A stretch of DNA of 7,737 nucleotides from Syntrophomonadaceae bacterium (GTDB lineage Bacteria > Bacillota_B > Syntrophomonadia > Syntrophomonadales > Syntrophomonadaceae), in contig DAOUSQ010000041.1 of assembly GCA_030627145.1 (NCBI GenBank), positions 1 through 7,737 on the forward strand. The letters run 5' to 3'. Position numbers and translations under genes: made by a program. Below, one piece after another: positions 1 to 6,790 of the stretch (positions within the stretch are counted from its first letter, which is position 1; each line of letters begins with the position of its first letter). The notes under the pieces are model-generated. The model was not told the origin of the DNA. It saw only the letters and a program-made list of their open reading frames with translations, and made no database searches.

Positions 1-68
1 ACCAGTCTGGCCTCAGAAATTTCCCTGGCTGCTGTATAGACCTGTTGACGCTCCCACATGTATTCCAT
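1..68 (-). CDS. N-terminus of probable class II aldolase family protein (cut by window edge)
   Basis: An open frame starts with ATG at 68-66 and runs off the left edge after 22 codons (MEYMWERQQVYTAAREISEA followed by RL). It begins 1 nt after the mtnA stop and has an AAAGGGGG Shine-Dalgarno 8 nt upstream, so it is almost certainly translated in the same operon. A short helix of the form R-x-x-(V/I)-x-x-A-A-R-E-(I/M), ending near A/G-L-V, is typical of the first helix of class II aldolase/adducin-family proteins (fuculose-phosphate aldolase type), which often follow mtnA. If so, it would cleave 5-methylthioribulose- or 5-deoxyribulose-1-phosphate to dihydroxyacetone phosphate and an aldehyde. 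A methylthioribulose-1-phosphate dehydratase (MtnB), from the same superfamily, is the main alternative. The family call rests on very few residues plus context. A second ATG at 59-57 is a possible but less well spaced start. Confidence 0.5.
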   Translation of the reverse strand, partial: MEYMWERQQVYTAAREISEARL

Positions 69-69
69 A

Positions 70-1113
70 TTATACGCCCCCTTTCCTGTTTAATAATTCT
101 AGCTTTTCTTTAAACGGTGGCTTTATGACACCTTTTTCACTAATAATAGCCGTTATTAATTTATTTGGAGTTACATCAAAAGCAGGATTGAATACTTCCA
201 CATCCGGGACAGTGAGATAAATGTCCTTAATTTTTCGCACTTCGTCTCGTTCACGTTCTTCAATGGGTATGTCAGCGCCTGTAGCAATACTCATATCAAT
301 TGTAGAAAAGGGAGCTGCAATATAAAAAGGAACCTTATGATAAGCAGCAAGCACAGCCAGTGTATAAGTTCCGATTTTATTAGCTGTATCACCATTGGCA
401 GCTATTCTGTCGGCTCCCACTACTACAGCATCAACATGTCCTAGCCCCATGGTATAACCAGCCATACTATCCGTTATAAGAGTTACCGGAATGTTATCTT
501 TCATCAATTCCCATACCGTTAATCGAGCCCCCTGTAATACCGGCCTGGTTTCACATGCCCAGACTTTAGATATTTTATTATTTTTAGCTGCTGATCTTAT
601 TACTCCCAGGGCCGTCCCATACCCGCACGTCGCCAGAGCTCCTGCATTACATATAGTCATTACTCGACTATTTTCACTCAGTAACTCTTCACCATATTCT
701 CCAATCGCTTCATTCATCCTTACATCTTCACGAAACATCTCCTGTGCTTCTTCCTTTAAACGCGAAGCAATTTCTTTAATATCTATGGACGAATTCTTGT
801 TATAAACCTGTTCCATTCTCTTGAGCGCCCAGAATAGATTTACGGCCGTTGGCCGGGTTGAAGCCAGGAGTTCTTTTACCTTGAAAAAATAATCATCCAG
901 ATCATCCCGTAATCCGGTATAATTATTAACAGCCATTGCAATACCAAAAGCAGCTGTAACCCCAATTAAAGGAGCTCCTCTGACTTTTAACATCTTAATA
1001 GCATTTGCAACCTCCTCAGGACTCGTACATTTTTCATGTACCATTTGTCCCGGTAGTTTACTCTGGTCAAGCAACATTACAGCATCACCATCAAAATAAA
1101 TGGTTTTTATCAT
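70..1113 (-). CDS. mtnA: S-methyl-5-thioribose-1-phosphate isomerase (aldose-ketose isomerase)
   Basis: This 347-aa cytoplasmic enzyme converts 5-methylthioribose-1-phosphate to 5-methylthioribulose-1-phosphate in methionine and 5'-deoxynucleoside salvage. It is full length for the MtnA/eIF2B-alpha-like family. Visible motifs are RGAPLIG (residues 45-51), TRPTAVNL (86-93), CNAGALAT (155-162), ETRPVLQGARLT (188-199), ITDSMAG (213-219) and VGADRIAANGDTANKIGTY (232-250). Cys155 and Asp235 match the catalytic Cys160 and Asp240 of the Bacillus subtilis enzyme with the same five-residue offset. The ATG start overlaps the upstream phosphorylase stop by four bases (ATGA), and a GCGGGGG Shine-Dalgarno lies 7 nt before it, so translation is probably coupled. 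The related archaeal ribose-1,5-bisphosphate isomerases are the main alternative, but the motifs and the phosphorylase neighbour favour MtnA. Some MtnA enzymes also accept 5-deoxyribose-1-phosphate, which may matter in an anaerobe rich in radical SAM enzymes. Confidence 0.95.
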   Translation of the reverse strand: MIKTIYFDGDAVMLLDQSKLPGQMVHEKCTSPEEVANAIKMLKVRGAPLIGVTAAFGIAMAVNNYTGLRDDLDDYFFKVKELLASTRPTAVNLFWALKRMEQVYNKNSSIDIKEIASRLKEEAQEMFREDVRMNEAIGEYGEELLSENSRVMTICNAGALATCGYGTALGVIRSAAKNNKISKVWACETRPVLQGARLTVWELMKDNIPVTLITDSMAGYTMGLGHVDAVVVGADRIAANGDTANKIGTYTLAVLAAYHKVPFYIAAPFSTIDMSIATGADIPIEERERDEVRKIKDIYLTVPDVEVFNPAFDVTPNKLITAIISEKGVIKPPFKEKLELLNRKGGV

Positions 1114-1901
1114 TTAACTGCCCCCGCTTTACTCAGTACTGTGGTACACTCACATTTCTTTTTTTCAGGTATGTATTTAAGGCTTGACATTATTAAAGAT
1201 CTTAACTCTTGAATTTTTTCCGCCATCATTTCCACTACCTCATCATGTGACAGTATCCCGGGCGAAATTCCTGCTGCAAAATTAGTAACAACGCAAACAC
1301 TTGCGTAACACATCTCCAGTTCTCGTGCCAGACATACTTCCGGTACACCAGTCATACCTACCAGGTGTCCTCCCAGTTGTTTAAACATTGAAATCTCCGC
1401 TCTTGTTTCAAAACGAGGCCCCTCTGTACACACATATACTGCACCATTTTCAAGTTTAATATCTCTCTCTTCTCCTGCTTTCATTAAGGCCTGGCGAAGT
1501 TCTGTGCAATACGGTTCAGTCATATCACAATGAACAACTCCATTTTCCCCGCCTTCATAAAAAGTATGTTTACGCCCCCTGGTAAAATCAAGGAACTGGT
1601 CAGCCAGTATATACTGCCCGGGCTTAAAATCAAAGTGTAGAGAACCTACCGCCGCTGTTGCCAGAATATTTTCAACCCCCATGTTTTTTAAAGCCATGAT
1701 ATTGGCCCGGTAATTGATCATATGTGGCGGAACACTATGATCTACACCATGCCTGGGAATAAAAGCAACCTTAATTCCCTTGTATTTACCAGTTGAACCT
1801 ATAACCCTGCCATAACGTGTATCTTGTACAAATTCTTTTACATCCTCTAAAAAATCCGGATCATAAACGCCGGTACCTCCAATTATCGCTGTTTTTAACA
1901 C
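1110..1901 (-). CDS. mtnP: MTAP/PNP-family nucleoside phosphorylase (6-oxopurine-type signature)
   Basis: This 263-aa trimeric-type phosphorylase would split a purine nucleoside with phosphate into base and (5-methylthio)ribose-1-phosphate, feeding MtnA. Seen motifs: GGTGVYDP with phosphate-binding Thr10, RHG (Arg50, His51), ATAAVGS (81-87), TEGPRFETRAE (159-169), GMTGVPEV (182-189) and TNFAAG (206-211). True MTAPs have Asp where Asn207 lies and Ser where Glu165 lies. Asn207, Glu165 and His219 (SHDEV) match the inosine/guanosine PNP pattern, so the substrate may be methylthioinosine or inosine rather than MTA. The C-terminus has a Cys-x-Cys pair (Cys250, Cys252), as in archaeal MTAP-II and Pyrococcus PNP. 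I chose the GTG at 1901-1899 because AAGGAGG (1916-1910) lies 8 nt upstream; an in-frame ATG at 1940 would extend into ftsY and lacks such a site. The Shine-Dalgarno overlaps the ftsY stop, and the 3' end overlaps mtnA by 4 nt. The family is certain; the substrate is not. Confidence 0.88.
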   Translation of the reverse strand: MLKTAIIGGTGVYDPDFLEDVKEFVQDTRYGRVIGSTGKYKGIKVAFIPRHGVDHSVPPHMINYRANIMALKNMGVENILATAAVGSLHFDFKPGQYILADQFLDFTRGRKHTFYEGGENGVVHCDMTEPYCTELRQALMKAGEERDIKLENGAVYVCTEGPRFETRAEISMFKQLGGHLVGMTGVPEVCLARELEMCYASVCVVTNFAAGISPGILSHDEVVEMMAEKIQELRSLIMSSLKYIPEKKKCECTTVLSKAGAVK

Positions 1902-1907
1902 TGTAAC

Positions 1908-1916
1908 TACCTCCTT
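1908..1916 (-). promoter_or_regulatory. Ribosome binding site of the mtnP-like gene, overlapping the ftsY stop
   Basis: The minus strand reads AAGGAGG at 1916-1910, 8 nt before the GTG at 1901. Its two leading A residues belong to the ftsY TAA stop (1917-1915). This consensus site fixes the GTG start and indicates that ftsY and the phosphorylase gene are transcribed together, probably with ribosomes ending ftsY aiding initiation on the next gene. Confidence 0.85.
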
Positions 1917-3024
1917 AATCTTCAAATAAAGCTTGGGCAAATTCCCCGGGAGAAAAATCCCTTAAATCTTCAATACTTTCACCGATACCTATAAGTTTTA
2001 CTGGTATTTCAAGTTCTTTGGCTACAGCCAGTACTATTCCACCTTTGGCAGTACCATCAAGTTTTGTTAGAATCAAACCTGTTACTCCTGTAGATTCCTT
2101 AAAGAGCTTTGCCTGACTTATGGCATTCTGCCCGGTCGTAGCATCAAGTACCAATAATACCTCATGAGGTGAACCGGGAATCTCCCGTTCGATAATATTC
2201 CTTACTTTACCTATTTCCTTCATTAAATTGGTCTTATTCTGCAGCCTACCGGCTGTATCAATTATTAATACATCAACCTCTCTTGCTTTTGCGGCATTGA
2301 TTGCATCATATACAACTGCACCCGGGTCAGAACCTTCCTGGTGTTTTATTAACTCTGCACCCATCCGATCTGCCCAAATCTGTAACTGATCTATAGCAGC
2401 GGCCCTGAAGGTATCTGCAGCAGCCAGAAGAACTTTCTTATTTTCTTTCTTGAATCTATATGCAAGTTTACCAATAGAGGTCGTCTTTCCTGCCCCATTC
2501 ACGCCCACAACCAGTATAATACACGGCTTTTCTGAAGGAATGGTTATAGGAACATTATGGTAATCTAACAGTTTTTTTACCTCTTCCCTGATTAGATCAA
2601 TAACCTGAGATGAATCACTGATCTTACTCTTTTTTGCTGCTTTTTTAATACTATCTACCAGCTCCAGGGATGTATTCACTCCTACATCTGCCCGGATTAA
2701 TATCTCTTCTAATTCTTCCCAGAAATCTTCGTCCAGGTTTTTTGTCTGTCTAATAAGGTTATCAATTTTTTCAGTAATGTTTTTCCTGGTTTTGCTTAAC
2801 CCCTTTTTGAACTTTTCCATAAAACCTTTCTTTTTTTCAGATTCATTAAAAAAAGTACTCTTCTCCTGGTATTCCTCTAATGACAGAACTTCTTTATCAG
2901 TAAGCTCAAGGTTTTCTTGTTCTTGTTTTTGTTTTTGTTCCTTTTTACCAAAAAACTCTATTTCCAGTCTTTCTTTATTTATTTTATCGTTTTTCTTACC
3001 CTTAAACCTGTCAAATAAAGCCAT
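1915..3024 (-). CDS. ftsY: Signal recognition particle receptor FtsY
   Basis: This 369-aa GTPase docks the SRP (Ffh plus 4.5S RNA) with its nascent chain at the membrane translocon. Residues 1-70 are a short, charged, low-complexity A domain with a [10 protein letters not shown] stretch. The N domain covers about 70-160, including [21 protein letters not shown] (residues 101-121). The NG GTPase follows: G1 GVNGAGKTT (174-182), [11 protein letters not shown] (204-214), G3 DTAGR (256-260), G4 TKLDG (320-324) and the closing [10 protein letters not shown] (348-357), all intact. There is no transmembrane segment, as is usual for bacterial FtsY, which binds lipid through amphipathic regions. The ATG at 3024-3022 is chosen because AAGGGGGG lies 5 nt upstream and the protein then starts MALFDRFK, a usual FtsY beginning; an upstream in-frame start at 3129 would overlap smc. 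It lies 25 nt after smc, a pairing common in Firmicutes. Downstream one would often expect ylxM-ffh, but here the salvage genes follow. Confidence 0.97.
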   Translation of the reverse strand: MALFDRFKGKKNDKINKERLEIEFFGKKEQKQKQEQENLELTDKEVLSLEEYQEKSTFFNESEKKKGFMEKFKKGLSKTRKNITEKIDNLIRQTKNLDEDFWEELEEILIRADVGVNTSLELVDSIKKAAKKSKISDSSQVIDLIREEVKKLLDYHNVPITIPSEKPCIILVVGVNGAGKTTSIGKLAYRFKKENKKVLLAAADTFRAAAIDQLQIWADRMGAELIKHQEGSDPGAVVYDAINAAKAREVDVLIIDTAGRLQNKTNLMKEIGKVRNIIEREIPGSPHEVLLVLDATTGQNAISQAKLFKESTGVTGLILTKLDGTAKGGIVLAVAKELEIPVKLIGIGESIEDLRDFSPGEFAQALFED

Positions 3025-3029
3025 ATTAT

Positions 3030-3037
3030 CCCCCCTT
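3030..3037 (-). promoter_or_regulatory. Ribosome binding site of ftsY (G-run type)
   Basis: The minus strand reads AAGGGGGG at 3037-3030, 5 nt before the ATG at 3024, within the 25-nt gap after the smc stop. It decides the ftsY start in favour of MALFDRFK over a longer frame reaching back into smc. The run of six G residues departs from AAGGAGG but can still pair with the anti-Shine-Dalgarno through one G-U wobble pair. Confidence 0.7.
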
Positions 3038-3049
3038 GCCAAGTTGTTT

Positions 3050-6000
3050 TTATCCTGCCAAACTTTCTGCTTCCTGAATATTAATGGCAAATACCGAAGA
3101 TACACCTTCCTCCGGCATAGTAACACCATAGATATTCTTACCCGATTCTATGGTCCCCTGCCTGTGGGTAATAACAATAAACTGCATATCCATAGCTATC
3201 TTTTTTATAAAATTGGAAAATCGCAATAAGTTTGTTTCATCCAGCGATGCATCTATTTCATCGAGCAGACAAAATGGAGCAGGTTTTAATCTCAATAATG
3301 AAAAAGCAAATGCAATACAGGTTAACGCCCTCTCTCCACCTGAAAGCAGATTAAGCGACTGTTTTTTTTTGCCCGGCATTTTTACTTCAATATCTACCCC
3401 TGTCTCCAGATGGTTATCTCCTGTTTCCAGCGTAAGGTATGCTTCACCCCCACCGAATATCTCTATAAAAGTTTTATTAAAACTTTTACTGGCCAACAGT
3501 AAGAATTTAGTAAAGTTTTGTATCATAATTTTTTCTGTTTTCCGCAAGAGAGACTCCAGGGAATCCCTGGCCTCAGATAAATCTTTATACTGGTTTTTTA
3601 TGAACGCAAACCTTTCTTCCAGGTCCTTATATTCCTGTATTGACCCTATATCAACAGGTCCTATCTCTTGAACCTGGTTATGGAGTACTTCAATCCTTTT
3701 TTTATATTCCCTGATTTCTGCAGCTGAAGAAATCTGTCTTTTATAATCAAGGTCCATGTTATTATATTTCTCCCACCATTTGTTCTTTAACCCTTCCTGT
3801 TCAGTTTCTATTCTGGCAACAGCTATTTCTATATTCTTTATTGAGGTTTCTAACTGAGATATTTGCTGTCTTATGGGTGTTATTTCATTATGCAAGTTAT
3901 TTATACATGACCGGTAGTCCTTTTCCTGGTACTGGACTTCAGTTGTTTCATCTATAATCTTTTTCAAGGCTATCTTCTTATCTCCAATAATACTGCTTAT
4001 CTGCTTAATTTTCTGTAACTCAGTATTTAGGTTTGTCTGCAGCCTTTCAGTTAATTCCTGTGCTTCTTGCCTGGCCTGTTTATAGGACATCTGTACCTGT
4101 TTAAACTGGGTAATATTTTTTTTCATATTTTCCAGTTCTCTTTTTTTCATATCTAATTGGTCTTTATATGAAATTAGCCGTTCTTTTCGCACTTCATAGT
4201 CTCTTCTATTGATATCAATAGCTTCTTTAATATCTTCCAGCTCTCTGTAAATTGTATCGTTCTCTTGTTCCATACTATACTGTCTGTTATTTAAGTCGAG
4301 TATATCTATCTCCATAGATTTTATCTCTTGATCAATCTGTGCTAACCGGGTTAATAATATATTTCTTTCCTTATTATTGTTTTCTATTTCGGTAGTAAGT
4401 GTAACAGCCTGTTTTACCTGCATTTCATATAAAAATTTACTCTCCATTAACTTATTTTTTAATGTAGTAATTCTACTTTCTTGTTCTTTGATCTTTAAAC
4501 CAATCTCTTCTGCCTCACAGCGATTTGTATCCCGGGCTGTCTTATTTTCTTCCTGGAGTATGACCAGCCTTTTCTCCTCTCCCCTGCGCTGGAGCGGACT
4601 GGTAGTTGAAGTTTTTTTAATACCTCCGGTCATTGCACCGCTTACATTGATTAATTCTCCTTCTAGGCTTACTATACGAAAAGGGTAATTAATATGTTTA
4701 AATGCCTGTATAGCTTTCTCTATATCCTCTACTATCAAAACTCGTCCCAGAAGATATTCCACCGCCTTTTCAAACCGGGGATTAAATTCTACCAGCCTGG
4801 AACCCAGCCCCAATACTCCATCCCTCTGGCTAATTTCTTTTAAAAGTGACTCAGGTACTTTTTTTACCTTTAATGAATTAAGCGGCAGGAACGTAACCCG
4901 TCCCAGGTTGTGCTTTTTTAAATAATGAATAGCTTTCCTGGCATGTTCAAAGGTCTGTACAAGAATGTTTTCCAGGCCCTTTCCGGCTGCAACATCTACA
5001 GCCATCTCCATACCCCGGGGTACATTAATAATTTCTCCCATAATTCCAATGATCCCGTGTAATTCTTCCCGTTTAGAAGAATTCAAAATAGATTTAACTC
5101 CTTGAGAATACCCAACTAGATTATTTTGCATATCTCTAATAGACAGCAGCCTGTTATTTATCCGGGCGGCTTCCTGATTGAGCTGGTTATATCTATCATC
5201 AATATCTTTTAGAATGTTGACATTTTTATTCTTCTCCTCAATTAGTTCCTCTAATACTACCTTAACCTTTTTAATATCCTGTTCATTATCTTTTTTTTCT
5301 TTTTCAAGTTCTGCCAAATTTTCTTTCTGGCTGGTTATCTTGTTTTCCAGGTCTTCAATATGTATTTTTGATCTTTCTTTTTTCTCTTTAGCCTTTTTAA
5401 CTCCCTCTTCTTTTTCGAGAATCTCATTTTTAACCTGGCTTTCCTCTTTTGTTTTCTCAAAAACCTGAGACTTCTTGTCTTCAAAATGTTTAAGCTGCAT
5501 TTGATTTGAAGATTCCATTTCTTTTATTTCAAGATCAAGTTTTTTATATTCTTCTAACCTGATAAGATATTTTTCTTCTTCCTCATGATAATCTCCAACA
5601 GTTTTTTCAATATCCTTCTCCAAATTTCCTAGCATTGTTGAATATTTATTCTCATCATCCCCGGCTAACTTTATACGCTCTCTACTATTTTTAACCCGTT
5701 CTTCACTCAGGCGGATTTCACTATGCATGCTGTTTAACCGGGACTCAATATCATGCCTCTTATCTCGTAATTCACCCAAATGATTGCTAACATTCTTAAG
5801 AGCATCTTCTTTCTGTTTGAGGATATCTTCCTTTAATTTAAGCTCATTATTCAGATCTTCTAATTCATTTTTTTTTGCTTTCAGTTCATTTGTTTTTTGC
5901 TCCAGTTCACGAAGTGTCCGGGCAAGCTCAAACCGCATAACATTTTTTTCCAGTTCCTGTAGCTCTTCTGACTTTTGTATATACATCCTGGCTTTTTCAG

Positions 6001-6625
6001 CCTTATTATAGACTTCACTTTTTCGCTGCTCCAGCTCAGCTAGAATATCATTAAGTCTTAATAAATCATTGCTGGAACTGCTAATCCTACGCTTAACTTC
6101 ATCTCGCTGCTGCCGGTATTTAATAATACCTGAAGCTTCTTCTAAAATCAGCCTCCTGTCTAACGGTTGTCCGTTTAACACCTGTTCAAGTTCACCCTGA
6201 CTGATAATGGAATAGCCGTTTTTGCCCAGACCTGTTCCAGAAAAGAGACCTGTAATATCTTTCATACGCACCCGGGATTTATTTATATAAAATTCACTTT
6301 CACCAGAACGGAAAACTTTACGCCCAACTGTCACTTCACTGTAATCAACCGGCAGGTTGTGGTCGCTGTTATCCACAGTCATTTCTACATAAGCCATTCC
6401 CAGAGCTTTTTTCTTATCAGTACCGTTAAAAATAACATCCTCATTTTTCTGCCCTCTTAAATGTCGAATATTTGATTCTCCCAGGACCCAACGAATAGCA
6501 TCAACCAAATTGCTTTTCCCACAGCCATTGGGACCTACTATAATATCTATTCCTGGCTCAAAATTTATTTCAACATTATCAACAAAGGATTTAAACCCTC
6601 TTATTTCCAGTCTCTTAAGATACAC
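3050..6625 (-). CDS. smc: Chromosome partition/condensation protein SMC
   Basis: This 1191-aa ATPase is the core of the SMC-ScpAB complex that extrudes DNA loops and helps resolve sister chromosomes. The length is normal for bacterial SMC. The N-terminal head holds the Walker A GPNGCGKSN (residues 31-39). A first long coiled coil runs from about 170 to 500, rich in Glu, Lys, Leu and Arg. The hinge covers about 505-668, from LVGYSQGV through GRVTFLPL (575-582) to SGAMTGG (662-668). The returning coil covers about 680-1020. The C-terminal head holds IGPVDIGSIQEY, the ABC signature LSGGERAL (from 1094), Walker B with FCLLDEIDA (from 1118), the D-loop SLDETN and the switch histidine region ITHRQGT. 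All nucleotide-binding elements are intact. The GTG start at 6625 is supported by GGAGGGAGG just upstream and by the MYLKRLEIRGFKSF start typical of the family. Its usual upstream neighbour rnc is absent; birA and a palindromic element lie there instead. scpA and scpB are not in the window. Confidence 0.98.
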   Translation of the reverse strand: MYLKRLEIRGFKSFVDNVEINFEPGIDIIVGPNGCGKSNLVDAIRWVLGESNIRHLRGQKNEDVIFNGTDKKKALGMAYVEMTVDNSDHNLPVDYSEVTVGRKVFRSGESEFYINKSRVRMKDITGLFSGTGLGKNGYSIISQGELEQVLNGQPLDRRLILEEASGIIKYRQQRDEVKRRISSSSNDLLRLNDILAELEQRKSEVYNKAEKARMYIQKSEELQELEKNVMRFELARTLRELEQKTNELKAKKNELEDLNNELKLKEDILKQKEDALKNVSNHLGELRDKRHDIESRLNSMHSEIRLSEERVKNSRERIKLAGDDENKYSTMLGNLEKDIEKTVGDYHEEEEKYLIRLEEYKKLDLEIKEMESSNQMQLKHFEDKKSQVFEKTKEESQVKNEILEKEEGVKKAKEKKERSKIHIEDLENKITSQKENLAELEKEKKDNEQDIKKVKVVLEELIEEKNKNVNILKDIDDRYNQLNQEAARINNRLLSIRDMQNNLVGYSQGVKSILNSSKREELHGIIGIMGEIINVPRGMEMAVDVAAGKGLENILVQTFEHARKAIHYLKKHNLGRVTFLPLNSLKVKKVPESLLKEISQRDGVLGLGSRLVEFNPRFEKAVEYLLGRVLIVEDIEKAIQAFKHINYPFRIVSLEGELINVSGAMTGGIKKTSTTSPLQRRGEEKRLVILQEENKTARDTNRCEAEEIGLKIKEQESRITTLKNKLMESKFLYEMQVKQAVTLTTEIENNNKERNILLTRLAQIDQEIKSMEIDILDLNNRQYSMEQENDTIYRELEDIKEAIDINRRDYEVRKERLISYKDQLDMKKRELENMKKNITQFKQVQMSYKQARQEAQELTERLQTNLNTELQKIKQISSIIGDKKIALKKIIDETTEVQYQEKDYRSCINNLHNEITPIRQQISQLETSIKNIEIAVARIETEQEGLKNKWWEKYNNMDLDYKRQISSAAEIREYKKRIEVLHNQVQEIGPVDIGSIQEYKDLEERFAFIKNQYKDLSEARDSLESLLRKTEKIMIQNFTKFLLLASKSFNKTFIEIFGGGEAYLTLETGDNHLETGVDIEVKMPGKKKQSLNLLSGGERALTCIAFAFSLLRLKPAPFCLLDEIDASLDETNLLRFSNFIKKIAMDMQFIVITHRQGTIESGKNIYGVTMPEEGVSSVFAINIQEAESLAG

Positions 6626-6632
6626 TCTTGCG

Positions 6633-6642
6633 CCTCCCTCCG
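6633..6642 (-). promoter_or_regulatory. Ribosome binding site of smc (doubled GGAGG/GAGG)
   Basis: The minus strand reads GGAGGGAGGC immediately before the leader CGCAAGA-type sequence and the GTG at 6625-6623. Two overlapping purine-rich Shine-Dalgarno cores lie within 10 nt, and the proximal GAGG is 7 nt from the start. It supports the GTG as the smc start. The arm of the nested palindrome ends only 6 nt further upstream, at 6649. Confidence 0.85.
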
Positions 6643-6688
6643 GTCGGAAATTTTAAATTTTTAATTCTTAATTTTTAATTATGGACAA

Positions 6689-6707
6689 TATTGGGATTAC
6701 CCCAATA
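6689..6707. repeat. Inner hairpin 1 of the birA-smc spacer (7-bp stem)
   Basis: TATTGGG (6689-6695) and CCCAATA (6701-6707) form a perfect 7-bp stem with the 5-nt loop ATTAC. On the plus strand it is followed by CTTTTT, superficially like a terminator, but no plus-strand gene reads into it. In the direction of birA and smc no U tract follows, so I do not call a terminator. Confidence 0.6.
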
Positions 6708-6732
6708 CTTTTTCTTGAATCCAATTTTACAA

Positions 6733-6756
6733 ATAGGAAAACATCTGTTTTCCTAT
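6733..6756. repeat. Inner hairpin 2 of the birA-smc spacer (11-bp perfect stem)
   Basis: ATAGGAAAACA (6733-6743) and TGTTTTCCTAT (6746-6756) are perfect 11-bp complements separated by only two bases. In RNA the realistic loop would be four or more bases. It lies about 35 nt downstream of the birA stop in transcription order, so it could attenuate or stabilise the birA transcript. The U tract expected of an intrinsic terminator is missing (TTGTAAAA follows). Confidence 0.65.
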
Positions 6757-6790
6757 CCTTAATTAAGAATTCAAAATTGAAAATTCAAAG

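Noticed and set aside
1902..1940. 13-residue N-terminal extension of the phosphorylase from an ATG at 1940
   Set aside because: It would overlap ftsY coding sequence and place the clear AAGGAGG site inside the gene. The family starts a few residues before the I-I-G-G-T-G motif, which fits GTG 1901.
3025..3129. 35-residue N-terminal extension of FtsY
   Set aside because: It would overlap the end of smc by 80 nt in another frame. The strong G-run ribosome binding site at 3030-3037 and the usual MALFDRFK start favour 3024.
2777..3229. Plus-strand open frame of 150 codons antisense to ftsY and smc
   Set aside because: Its product is Ser/Phe/Leu-rich low complexity, the antisense image of Lys/Glu-rich coding sequence, with no ribosome binding site. 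Other plus-strand frames within smc, mtnA and the phosphorylase are similar shadows.
6369..6377. Perfect DnaA-box match TTATCCACA
   Set aside because: It lies inside the smc coding region, encodes the conserved VDNS stretch of the N-terminal head, and has no second box or AT-rich unwinding region nearby. A chance match.
6689..6710. Rho-independent terminator on the plus strand (stem plus CTTTTT)
   Set aside because: The stem is short and AT-rich, and no plus-strand gene is present to terminate.
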